From: an uncultured bacterium
GTDB lineage: Bacteria; Bacteroidota; Bacteroidia; Bacteroidales; Muribaculaceae
NCBI GenBank assembly: GCA_946184715.1
Contig: CAMHGU010000043.1
Coordinates: 1-12,498, forward strand
DNA: 12,498 nt
Direction of reading: 5' to 3'
Below the pieces are notes generated by a model. That model ran no database searches. It saw only the letters and a list, made by a program, of their open reading frames with translations, and was not told the DNA's origin. Of this stretch, positions 6,239-12,497 are shown one piece after another. Made by a program: the position numbers and the translations under genes. The first letter of the stretch is position 1. Each line of letters begins with the position of its first letter.

Positions 6239-7459
6239 ATGCTCAAACGATTCCTTATTGCAGCTGTCGCCATCGCATTGGCAACTTCGGCAAGCGCCAA
6301 GCCCCAAAAGGCTGAGCCGGTCAACCCCGACAGCACGGGCTTCACATTTACCGACATCATCAACATTCCCGTCACCCACATGGGCGACCAGAACCGCACC
6401 GGCACCTGCTGGTGCTTCTCCACCAACTCCTTCTTCGAGAACGAGATACTGAAGAAGACCGGCAAGAGGGTCAACCTCTCAGAGATGTTTGTCGTGAACC
6501 ACTGCTATCGCGATAAGGCAATGAAATACATCCGTATGGATGGCGAAATCAACTTCGCGCAGGGCGGTAGCGCACTCGATGTGCCCTACGTGTGGCGCAA
6601 CTACGGTATGGTGCCCGAAGAGGTCTATTCCGGCCTCAACTACGGCGACGACAGCCATAACCACTCCGAGCTGGCCTCGGTGCTGACGTCCTACGTAGGC
6701 TCCGTGAAGACGCTCCCGCAGAAGAAGCTCACCTCGGCCTGGCACCGCGGCCTCTGCGCGGTCATCGACGCCTATCTGGGCGAGCTCCCCACCTCGTTCC
6801 GCCACGAGGGTGTGACCTACACACCGCAAACTTATGCCGCCTCGCTCGGCATCTCGATGGACGACTACGTGCCGCTCACTTCGTTCACCCATCACCCATT
6901 CGACACCAAATTCATTATGGAGGTGGCCGACAACTGGGTGTGGGGCGAATACGTCAACATACCGCTCGACGACTTTAAGGCCGTGGTGGATAACGCCCTC
7001 GAGAACGGCTTCTCGGTAGCTTGGGCCGCCGACGTCAGCGAGCCGGGCTGGCAGTGGAAGAACGGCTTCGCCGTGCTCCCCCGCGAGATTAAGCCCGAAG
7101 AGATGGACAGCACCGAGTACGCCCGCTGGAGCAAAATCTCCTCGAAGGAGCGCACCGAGGACCTCAAGGTCATCACCGGTCCCGTGCCCGAAATCGAGGT
7201 GACGCAGCAGCTTCGCCAGGAGTGGTTCGACAATCACGAGACCACCGACGACCACGGTATGGTCATCGTAGGCAAAGCGCGCGACCAAGAGGGCAACCTC
7301 TATTATAAGGTGAAGAATTCGTGGAACACCAATCAGCTCTACGACGGCTACATCTACGTGTCGGAGGCCTACTTCCTCGGCAAGACGCTCGACATCTGCG
7401 TCAACCGTGAGGCCATTCCGAGCCATATCCTCAACCGCATCAGCCATCTGCTCCCGTAA
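6239..7459 (+). CDS. Exported C1-family (bleomycin hydrolase-like) cysteine peptidase
   Basis: A 406-residue papain-fold peptidase of the bleomycin hydrolase/aminopeptidase C kind (C1B). The catalytic set is complete: Q51 (oxyanion hole), C57 in GTCWCFST, H339 in DDHGMVIVG and N360 in KNSW. Unlike cytoplasmic PepC, it starts with a signal peptide, MLKRFLIAAVAIALATSASA, with likely cleavage after residue 20, so it should act in the periplasm or outside the cell. It lacks the lipobox of the preceding lipoprotein. Family members trim N-terminal residues from peptides, so peptide scavenging or turnover is the likely role. The gene has its own promoter and heads the second operon; recF starts 9 nt after its stop codon. 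Confidence 0.92.
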   Translation: MLKRFLIAAVAIALATSASAKPQKAEPVNPDSTGFTFTDIINIPVTHMGDQNRTGTCWCFSTNSFFENEILKKTGKRVNLSEMFVVNHCYRDKAMKYIRMDGEINFAQGGSALDVPYVWRNYGMVPEEVYSGLNYGDDSHNHSELASVLTSYVGSVKTLPQKKLTSAWHRGLCAVIDAYLGELPTSFRHEGVTYTPQTYAASLGISMDDYVPLTSFTHHPFDTKFIMEVADNWVWGEYVNIPLDDFKAVVDNALENGFSVAWAADVSEPGWQWKNGFAVLPREIKPEEMDSTEYARWSKISSKERTEDLKVITGPVPEIEVTQQLRQEWFDNHETTDDHGMVIVGKARDQEGNLYYKVKNSWNTNQLYDGYIYVSEAYFLGKTLDICVNREAIPSHILNRISHLLP

Positions 7460-7468
7460 TACAAGGCG

Positions 7469-8569
7469 ATGATTATCAAGAGTCTTGCCATACAGAACTA
7501 CAAGAACATAGCCCAGGCGTCGCTTGAGCTGTCGCCGCGTATCAACTGCTTTACCGGCCGCAACGGTATGGGCAAGACCAACGTGCTCGATGCCATCTAC
7601 TATCTGAGCGTGTGCCGCAGCTTCAACAACTGCCCCGATTCGCTTGTGGTCACCTACGACCAGCCGTTTATGATGCTGCGGGGCGACTACGAGCGGCGAG
7701 GCGAGCAGGAGCAGATCTCCTGCGGCATCCAGCGTGGCAAGGGAAAGACCGTAAGGCGCAACGGCAAGGCCTACCGCCGCATCAGCGAGCACATAGGGCT
7801 GCTGCCTGTGGTGATGGTGTCGCCCGACGACCAGCGCCTCATCAGCGGCGGCACCGACGAGCGGCGCCGATTTATCGACCTCATCATAGCGCAAAGCGAT
7901 GCCGACTATCTCAGCGACCTCATTCGCTACAACCGCTCGCTCGAGAGCCGCAACGCCCTGCTGCGCGCCGAGGTCACCGACCACCTGCTCTACGAAAGCG
8001 TCGAAGCCTCGCTCGCTGCCGCAGCTGCCGCAATTTTCAAAAAGCGCTGCCGCTGGCTCACCGACTTCGCCCCGATTTTCAGCCGCTACTACGCCGAAAT
8101 CTCGGGCGGTGCCGAGCCGGTGGAGCTGCGCCTTATAAGCCACCTCCACGAGGCACCGATGGCCGAACTTCTCGACCACTATCGCAGCCGCGACATCGCC
8201 ATGGGCCATACCACCGTAGGTATCCACCGCGACGACCTCGAGCTCGACCTCCTCGGCCACTCGATGCGAAAGGTAGGCTCGCAAGGGCAGTGCAAGACCT
8301 TCACCGCCGCGCTGCGCCTTGCCCAGTTCGCATTCCTCAAGCGCCAGGCCGACATCACCCCGATACTGCTGCTCGACGACATCTTCGACAAGCTCGACGC
8401 GCAGCGCGTGGCCAATATCATCAACGTGGTGGCAGGCACGGAGTTCGGCCAGATTTTCATCACCGATACCGACCGTACCTACATCGACGAGCTGATAGCC
8501 CGCACCACCGGCGCCGGCGGCCACAGCTCTTTCACCGTGGAAGGAGGCCACATCGAAGCCGCCCTATGA
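7469..8569 (+). CDS. recF: DNA replication/repair protein RecF
   Basis: A 366-residue SMC-like ABC-type ATPase that binds single/double-strand DNA junctions and, with RecO and RecR, helps load RecA at gaps. Walker A is GRNGMGKTN (30-38). GIHRDD (251-256) is a conserved RecF block, the ABC signature-like motif is SQGQCKTF (271-278), and Walker B is ILLLDD (299-304) followed by IFDKLD. Length is typical, and the N-terminus (MIIKSLAIQNYKNI) is the usual RecF start, where a beta-strand precedes the P-loop. The stop codon overlaps the start of the next gene (ATGA at 8566-8569), so translation of the two is probably coupled. In many bacteria recF lies beside dnaN; here it sits between a peptidase and a DUF721 gene. 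Confidence 0.97.
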   Translation: MIIKSLAIQNYKNIAQASLELSPRINCFTGRNGMGKTNVLDAIYYLSVCRSFNNCPDSLVVTYDQPFMMLRGDYERRGEQEQISCGIQRGKGKTVRRNGKAYRRISEHIGLLPVVMVSPDDQRLISGGTDERRRFIDLIIAQSDADYLSDLIRYNRSLESRNALLRAEVTDHLLYESVEASLAAAAAAIFKKRCRWLTDFAPIFSRYYAEISGGAEPVELRLISHLHEAPMAELLDHYRSRDIAMGHTTVGIHRDDLELDLLGHSMRKVGSQGQCKTFTAALRLAQFAFLKRQADITPILLLDDIFDKLDAQRVANIINVVAGTEFGQIFITDTDRTYIDELIARTTGAGGHSSFTVEGGHIEAAL

Positions 8570-8856
8570 AGCTGCAGAACGCCCAACCGATCGACGCGCT
8601 CATCGACGCTATGCTCAAAGAGCAGAACCTCGACGTCCGCCTCCTCGAGCAGAAAATCATTGACAACTGGCCATCAGTGGTGGGTCCAGCCATCAATAAG
8701 ATGACCACGCGCCGCTACATCGCCGACGGCAAACTCTGCGTCGACATCGCTTCGGCCCCCCTGCGCAACGAGCTGATGATGCACCGCTCGAGCCTCACCG
8801 CCGCCCTCAATGGGTCGGTGGGTCGTGACGTAATAACCGACGTAATAATACGATAA
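8566..8856 (+). CDS. DUF721 / DciA-like protein
   Basis: A 96-residue protein of the DUF721 family. The recognisable core is NWPSVVGPAI (34-43), followed by a stretch with alternating polar and hydrophobic residues (GKLCVDIASAPLRNEL, 55-70) that forms the end of the KH-like fold. DUF721 defines DciA, a loader or operator of the replicative helicase in bacteria lacking DnaC/DnaI-type loaders. Whether this short form does that job is inference. Its start ATG shares bases with the recF stop (ATGA), so the two are translationally coupled, matching a joint role in replication and repair. An AAGGAGG word at 8541-8547 lies 18 nt upstream, too far to act as a normal ribosome-binding site. Confidence 0.85.
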   Translation: MKLQNAQPIDALIDAMLKEQNLDVRLLEQKIIDNWPSVVGPAINKMTTRRYIADGKLCVDIASAPLRNELMMHRSSLTAALNGSVGRDVITDVIIR

Positions 8857-8859
8857 GAT

Positions 8860-9366
8860 ATGCAAGCCCGACACCCCGACACAGCCTCCCGCAAGCCCAT
8901 TGCCACCGACGCCGTCACCGAGCATCGCTACCGTCATCGCTGTGAGCTCCAGATACGGTTTAACGACGTCGATGCCTTCGGCCACGTCAACAACTCGGTC
9001 TATTTCCAATTCTACGACACGGGCAAGTCGGCCTATTTCTATGAGGTGAACGGCTCGCTCGCCGCCGACGGGCTCGGTGTCGTAATCGCCAACGTCAACT
9101 GCACGTTTATCACGCCCATCGAGTTTGGCGAGCCCATCGCCGTCGAAACGCAGGTAAGCTCCGTAGGCGAGAAAAGCTTCACTATGAAGCAGCGCATCAT
9201 CAACACCTCCACCGGCGAGGTCAAGAGCTACGCCACCTCGATTATGGTGGCTTTCGACATCAGGAAGAAGGCCTCAGTGGAGATTACCCCGCTCTGGCTC
9301 GGCAACCTGAGCAAATTCGAACACCGCGACTTCGCCCAAAGCCGCGCCACAGCTACACAACTCTGA
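8860..9366 (+). CDS. 4HBT-type acyl-CoA thioesterase
   Basis: A 168-residue hot-dog-fold protein of the YbgC/FadM/4-hydroxybenzoyl-CoA thioesterase group. The signature RFNDVDAFGHVNN (33-45), followed by SVYFQFYDTGKSAYF, contains the family's conserved Asp (D36/D38) and the GHVNN turn before the long central helix. Such enzymes hydrolyse acyl-CoA thioesters in the cytoplasm; chain preference cannot be inferred. About 25 residues before the core look unstructured, which is slightly longer than usual, but no later methionine precedes the core. The gene begins 3 nt after the DUF721 stop and ends 2 nt before the isomerase gene. Confidence 0.9.
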   Translation: MQARHPDTASRKPIATDAVTEHRYRHRCELQIRFNDVDAFGHVNNSVYFQFYDTGKSAYFYEVNGSLAADGLGVVIANVNCTFITPIEFGEPIAVETQVSSVGEKSFTMKQRIINTSTGEVKSYATSIMVAFDIRKKASVEITPLWLGNLSKFEHRDFAQSRATATQL

Positions 9367-9368
9367 TT

Positions 9369-9998
9369 ATGAACGACATACGACTTACAATGCAACACAT
9401 TCTCGAGGCCGAAAGCCGAGCTATCGCCGCTATCCCCGTCACAGGGGAATACGAGCGCGCCGTAGAGCTGATTCTCGACCGGGTACACCGCCGTGGCGGC
9501 AAACTCGTAGCCTCGGGAATGGGCAAATGCGGACAGATAGCGATGAACATCGCTACCACCTTCGCCTCCACCGGCACGCCGGCCGTGACGCTCCACCCGA
9601 GCGAAGCGCAGCACGGCGACCTCGGTATCCTGCAGCCCCACGACCTGATGCTCCTGCTCTCCAATTCGGGCAAGACCACCGAGATTGTGGAGCTGGTCAC
9701 CCTCGCCCGCGCCTTCATCCCGCAGCTGCCCATCATCGTGGTCACCGGCACCCCCGACAGCCCGCTGGCGCAGCTGGCCGATGTCACCCTGGCCACGGCT
9801 CCGGCGCCCGAAGTGTGCCCCTTAGGCCTTACGCCCACCACCTCAACCACTATGATGACCGTCATAGGCGATGTGCTCGTGGTGTCGGTGATGGAAGCCA
9901 TAGGATTCACCCGCGAGCAGTACGCCCTGCGCCACCACGGCGGATACCTCGGCCATAAAGCCTCAGCGGCACAGAAAGGAGGTGATGACAATGCGTAA
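9369..9998 (+). CDS. kdsD: KpsF/GutQ-type SIS sugar isomerase, probable arabinose-5-phosphate isomerase
   Basis: A 209-residue single SIS domain. Motifs match KdsD/KpsF: GMGKCGQ (50-56), STGTPAVTLHPSEAQHGDLG (67-86), SNSGKTTEI (98-106), PTTSTTMM (156-163) and the terminal LRHHGGYLG (187-195). Known homologues interconvert ribulose-5-phosphate and arabinose-5-phosphate, the first step to Kdo of LPS. E. coli KdsD carries two CBS domains after the SIS domain (about 328 residues); here they are absent, as in other short members. K53 and H189 are likely active-site residues. The usual HPGG reads HHGG here (H190 in place of Pro). The product's exact sugar substrate is inferred from the family. The last codons overlap the start of the PfkB-like gene and contain a strong Shine-Dalgarno sequence. 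Confidence 0.85.
   Translation: MNDIRLTMQHILEAESRAIAAIPVTGEYERAVELILDRVHRRGGKLVASGMGKCGQIAMNIATTFASTGTPAVTLHPSEAQHGDLGILQPHDLMLLLSNSGKTTEIVELVTLARAFIPQLPIIVVTGTPDSPLAQLADVTLATAPAPEVCPLGLTPTTSTTMMTVIGDVLVVSVMEAIGFTREQYALRHHGGYLGHKASAAQKGGDDNA
9973..9984 (+). promoter_or_regulatory. Unusually strong Shine-Dalgarno site for the PfkB-like gene
   Basis: AGAAAGGAGGTG complements the CACCTCCTTTCT tail typical of Bacteroidota 16S rRNA over 12 bases. It lies inside the final codons of the isomerase gene. AGGAGG ends at 9982, giving an 8-nt spacing to the ATG at 9991 but only 2 nt to the ATG at 9985, so it selects 9991 as the start. Other genes in the window lack such a site at proper spacing. Confidence 0.7.
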
Positions 9999-10899
9999 AG
10001 TCATCGCCATAGGCGAAGCCGGCTTCGACATAGTGTTTGACGCCGCCAAGCCCGTAGCCGCCTACCCCGGCGGACGCATTCTCAACGCCGCAGCCTCACT
10101 CGCGCGTGCCGGCGTGCCCACCTCGTTCGTGGGCGAATGTGGCACCGACTACTTCGGCGACCTCATCGCGGCCCATCTCCAAGAGTGCGGCGTCGATATC
10201 CGCCCCCTCGACCGCTTCACCGAAGGCACCACGGCCATCACGACCATCACGCCAAGTGGGCACATCGCCTACGGCACTTACCCCGACGACCGCTTCGACG
10301 TGGTGTGGCCCCGCATCGACGAGAACGACATACTGCTCTTCGGCTCGCATATCGCCGTGGAGGCCGACGTGCGCACCCGACTCTTCGAAATCGTGCGCTA
10401 CGCCAAGGAGCGCAAAGCCATCATCGCCTATCTGCCGGGATTCGCTATCGACAAAAGCTTCCGCGCCACCCGCATCCTGACCGCCCTGCTCGAGAACCTC
10501 GAAATCGCCGACCTCGTGATTACTGATGCGGCCGACATCGAAGCGCTCTTCGAAACTGCCGACGACGCCGAGGCCTATCGCGAGCATATAGGCTACTACT
10601 GCCCCAACTACGTCCACGCCGACGCTTCGCGCGCCATCCGCGTGCATCAGCCTTCGGGCTGCACCGCCATCGCCGCCGCTGCCGCGCAGCCGGCATCGCC
10701 TCTTGGGTGGATTGCCGGGCTGGTGGCCGGCACCATTGCCGGGCTTATCGCCGCCGACGTCACCCACGCCACCGTAGGCAGCATCACGGCCGCGCAGCTG
10801 AAGGTCATTGCCGACCACGCCACGCGATTTGCCGCTTCGGCCGGCAGCTCCGCCGCCAATGTCATCGACAGCTCGATATCTATCAACCCCTTATCATAA
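9991..10899 (+). CDS. PfkB-fold sugar kinase homologue lacking the GAGD motif (possible pseudokinase)
   Basis: A 302-residue protein of ribokinase/PfkB fold. The N-terminal half is recognisable: MRKVIAIGEAGFDIVF, PGGRILNAAASLARAGVP (26-43) and VGECGTDYFGDLIAAHLQECGVDI (47-70), matching Bacteroidales fructokinase-like proteins. The C-terminal signature that carries the catalytic Asp (consensus [ST]xGAGDxF, then NAG) is replaced around 235-243 by ASPLGWIAG, with no Asp. The mid-protein block normally like DPNxR reads LPGFA (148-152), losing the Arg. Reading frame and length are intact, so it is not an obvious broken gene. It may be catalytically dead and serve as a regulator or partner, or it may use a different chemistry. 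The start at 9991 is chosen from Shine-Dalgarno spacing; 9985 and a GTG at 9982 are alternatives. It overlaps the isomerase gene by 8 nt. Confidence 0.8.
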   Translation: MRKVIAIGEAGFDIVFDAAKPVAAYPGGRILNAAASLARAGVPTSFVGECGTDYFGDLIAAHLQECGVDIRPLDRFTEGTTAITTITPSGHIAYGTYPDDRFDVVWPRIDENDILLFGSHIAVEADVRTRLFEIVRYAKERKAIIAYLPGFAIDKSFRATRILTALLENLEIADLVITDAADIEALFETADDAEAYREHIGYYCPNYVHADASRAIRVHQPSGCTAIAAAAAQPASPLGWIAGLVAGTIAGLIAADVTHATVGSITAAQLKVIADHATRFAASAGSSAANVIDSSISINPLS

Positions 10900-10906
10900 C
10901 GCCATT

Positions 10907-11710
10907 ATGAAACCGTTGCCTCAATCTCTACTGCAACCGCCCGAAGGGGCCTCCGAATCAATCCTCGGCCTATACGCCCGCCTCGCCCGCTTCGAGCACC
11001 TTATCGACGGAACCGACGAGCGACAAGCCCTTCAGGCCGCCGTCGATATCCTCACCGGCATCGCCGACCACGAGCAGCGCCAAGGCCCTGATTGTCAAGC
11101 TATAGTGGCCGTGCTCATCTACGACCTGGCCCGATTCCACTTCGCCGCCGGACGTTGCGAAGTGGCCGAACGGCTGATAGTGCAATCGCAACGCCGACTC
11201 GAGCGCCTCGCCAAGGCCGACGCTATGCGCTTCGCCGCCGCCCTGCCCATCGTGCTTCAATCGGTGGCCGAGATTTACCAAGAGCGCATCACCAAGCACA
11301 ATACCCTTGCCCACTACCAAGCCGCCTCGGCCGCGCTCCTCGCCGCCGGAATGCAAGGCGACAGCAACGCCATCGCCGCGCTCGTCGATGCCCTATGCAA
11401 GGAGGGGCGCCTCCTGCTCGAAATGGGCAGCTACCGACAGGCTATCGGCTACTTCACCCGTGCCCTGCGCTACTACAAGAAAGTGTCGTCGGCCACCGAT
11501 GCCCGCTACCTCGAAATCTCCTTCGACCTCGCCTCGGCGCTAATCCACACGCCGCCGCGCCGCGACACCGGATACGCCCTGCTGCAATCGCTGCGCACCC
11601 TCGCCGCGCGCCTCAACGACGCCGACCGCCTCGCCGCAATCGATGAGATGCTCGCAGAGCGACCGCGCCTCGACCGATTCACCGCCTTCCGTCACATCAT
11701 AGGTATCTAA
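10907..11710 (+). CDS. TPR-like helical repeat protein upstream of ribH
   Basis: A 267-residue, Ala/Leu/Arg-rich, all-helical protein without signal peptide or membrane helix. TPR-like units are visible: IYDLARFHFAAGRCEVAERL (71-90) and LCKEGRLLLEMGSYRQAIGYFTRALRYYKK (163-192), the latter fitting the W-LG-Y-A-F-A-P pattern loosely. Others are more degenerate. TPR proteins are scaffolds for protein contacts, and no partner can be named. A helical-repeat protein before ribH is, as far as I recall, a common arrangement in Bacteroidales. The start is taken at 10907, 7 nt after the PfkB-like stop codon; the frame stays open further upstream, but that stretch would overlap the PfkB-like gene. The stop lies 16 nt before ribH. 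Confidence 0.75.
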   Translation: MKPLPQSLLQPPEGASESILGLYARLARFEHLIDGTDERQALQAAVDILTGIADHEQRQGPDCQAIVAVLIYDLARFHFAAGRCEVAERLIVQSQRRLERLAKADAMRFAAALPIVLQSVAEIYQERITKHNTLAHYQAASAALLAAGMQGDSNAIAALVDALCKEGRLLLEMGSYRQAIGYFTRALRYYKKVSSATDARYLEISFDLASALIHTPPRRDTGYALLQSLRTLAARLNDADRLAAIDEMLAERPRLDRFTAFRHIIGI

Positions 11711-11726
11711 AACTTAATCTTGCTAT

Positions 11727-12242
11727 ATGTCATCATCACTCCGTAAAACCCAAGAATTCCGCTCCCCCATAGCCTACTACACCGAGGGAGCACGCATAGG
11801 CATCGTCGTAGCCGACTGGAATAGCGACATCACCCACTCGCTGCTCAATGCCGCGCTCGAGACCCTCAGCGAGCGGGGTTGCCCCGACGAGTGCATCCAA
11901 GTGCACCACGTGCCCGGTACCATCGAGCTAACATTCGGCGCCTCGGCCTTAATTTCCTACGGCGAAGTCGATGTGGTAATCGCGATAGGATGCGTCATCA
12001 AAGGCGACACGCCCCATTTCGACTACGTATGCTCATCGGTCACACAAGGCATCACAGCCATCAATTCCGACTCCGACGTGCCGGTGATCTTCGGCGTCCT
12101 CACCGTCGACAATCTCGAGCAAGCCATCGAGCGCACCACAGGCTCTTTAGGCAATAAAGGTACCGAATTTGCCGAAGCAGCATTAAAAATGTGCGAGTTT
12201 TCTTTGCGGTTGCAGAAAAAAGACCTAACTTTGCCGTACTGA
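11727..12242 (+). CDS. ribH: 6,7-dimethyl-8-ribityllumazine synthase
   Basis: A 171-residue lumazine synthase, which condenses 5-amino-6-ribitylaminouracil with 3,4-dihydroxy-2-butanone 4-phosphate in the penultimate step of riboflavin synthesis and usually assembles as pentamers or 60-mers. Conserved positions are W31-N32 (substrate stacking), VPGTIEL (62-68; the family usually reads VPGAxE), GCVIKGDTPHFDYV (88-101) with the catalytic-region H97, and R135 followed by the GNKGTEFAEAAL block (142-153). Length is near the usual 150-170, with a short N-terminal extension before GARIGIVVADWN. No other rib gene is present in the window. The last 40 bases of the gene also contain a promoter that serves the tRNA genes downstream. 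Confidence 0.96.
   Translation: MSSSLRKTQEFRSPIAYYTEGARIGIVVADWNSDITHSLLNAALETLSERGCPDECIQVHHVPGTIELTFGASALISYGEVDVVIAIGCVIKGDTPHFDYVCSSVTQGITAINSDSDVPVIFGVLTVDNLEQAIERTTGSLGNKGTEFAEAALKMCEFSLRLQKKDLTLPY
12203..12233 (+). promoter_or_regulatory. Promoter for the tRNA genes, inside the end of ribH
   Basis: TTTG at 12203-12206, a 19-nt spacer and TAACTTTG at 12226-12233 are a full match to the Bacteroidota consensus. Initiation about seven bases on, near 12240, would leave only a ten-base leader before tRNA-Tyr. The -7 box and the A6 tract four bases before it (12216-12221) match the ychF promoter at 210-240. The element overlaps codons for the ribH C-terminus. Confidence 0.75.
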
Positions 12243-12249
12243 AACTAAC

Positions 12250-12332
12250 GGGTACTTTCCAGAGTGGCCAAATGGGGCAGACTGTAAATCTGCTGGCTTA
12301 CGCCTTCGGTGGTTCGAATCCATCAGTGCCCA
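12250..12332 (+). tRNA. tRNA-Tyr (anticodon GTA)
   Basis: A class II tRNA of 83 nt. The acceptor stem GGGTACT (12250-12256) pairs with AGTGCCC (12325-12331) with one T-G wobble; the discriminator is A12332. The anticodon stem GCAGA/TCTGC encloses the loop CTGTAAA, with GTA at 12284-12286. A long variable arm (about 12294-12307), typical of bacterial tRNA-Tyr, precedes the T-arm, whose loop is TTCGAAT. The following bases are CCT, so the CCA end is not encoded. It starts 7 bases after the ribH stop. Confidence 0.95.
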
Positions 12333-12361
12333 CCTCCAATCGCGCGATGCCGAGGCCCCTT

Positions 12362-12410
12362 ACGCCGCCGAATGACGCAACGGCACGCCGCCGAATGACG
12401 CAACGGCACG
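12362..12410. repeat. 23-bp tandem repeat between the two tRNA genes
   Basis: Two exact copies begin at 12362 and 12385, followed by three bases of a third. Each copy contains ACGCCGCCGAATGACGCAAC and then GGC. Within each, GCCG can pair with CGGC over a 10-base loop. The array fills half of the 89-base spacer between tRNA-Tyr and tRNA-Gly. A 10-bp palindrome, ATCGCGCGAT, lies just upstream at 12339-12348. Confidence 0.85.
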
Positions 12411-12421
12411 ACGATTGATTC

Positions 12422-12497
12422 GCGGAAGTAGCTCAGTTGATAGAGCAATAGCCTTCCAAGCTATGGGTCGCGGGTTTGAGTCCCGTCTTCCGCTCCA
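12422..12497 (+). tRNA. tRNA-Gly (anticodon TCC)
   Basis: A 76-nt class I tRNA. The acceptor stem GCGGAAG (12422-12428) pairs perfectly with CTTCCGC (12487-12493), with discriminator T12494 and an encoded CCA (12495-12497). The D-arm is GCTC...GAGC. The anticodon stem ATAGC/GCTAT encloses CTTCCAA, with TCC at 12455-12457. The T-arm is CGGGT TTGAGTC CCG-like. It is probably cotranscribed with tRNA-Tyr. The window ends one base later, so further tRNA genes or a terminator may follow. Confidence 0.95.

Noticed and set aside
6479..8551. A 690-codon open frame on the minus strand opposite the peptidase and recF genes
   Set aside because: It spans two well-supported genes and their junction. Its product is a monotonous Val/Ala/Gly/His-rich sequence without motifs, as expected from the complement of GC-rich codons.
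10808..10906. An N-terminal extension of the TPR-like protein
   Set aside because: It would overlap the end of the PfkB-like gene by about 90 bases and reads as Arg/Pro-rich out-of-frame sequence. The ATG at 10907 follows the stop codon directly.
12362..12410. CRISPR array
   Set aside because: Only two directly abutting copies with no spacers; it is a plain tandem repeat.
12191..12418. A 75-codon frame across the end of ribH, tRNA-Tyr and the spacer repeat
   Set aside because: It passes through a tRNA gene and a tandem repeat, so it cannot plausibly be a protein gene.
12250..12497. Integration (att) site at the tRNA genes
   Set aside because: No integrase gene and no duplicated tRNA 3' end are visible in the window. 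The region beyond 12498 cannot be assessed.
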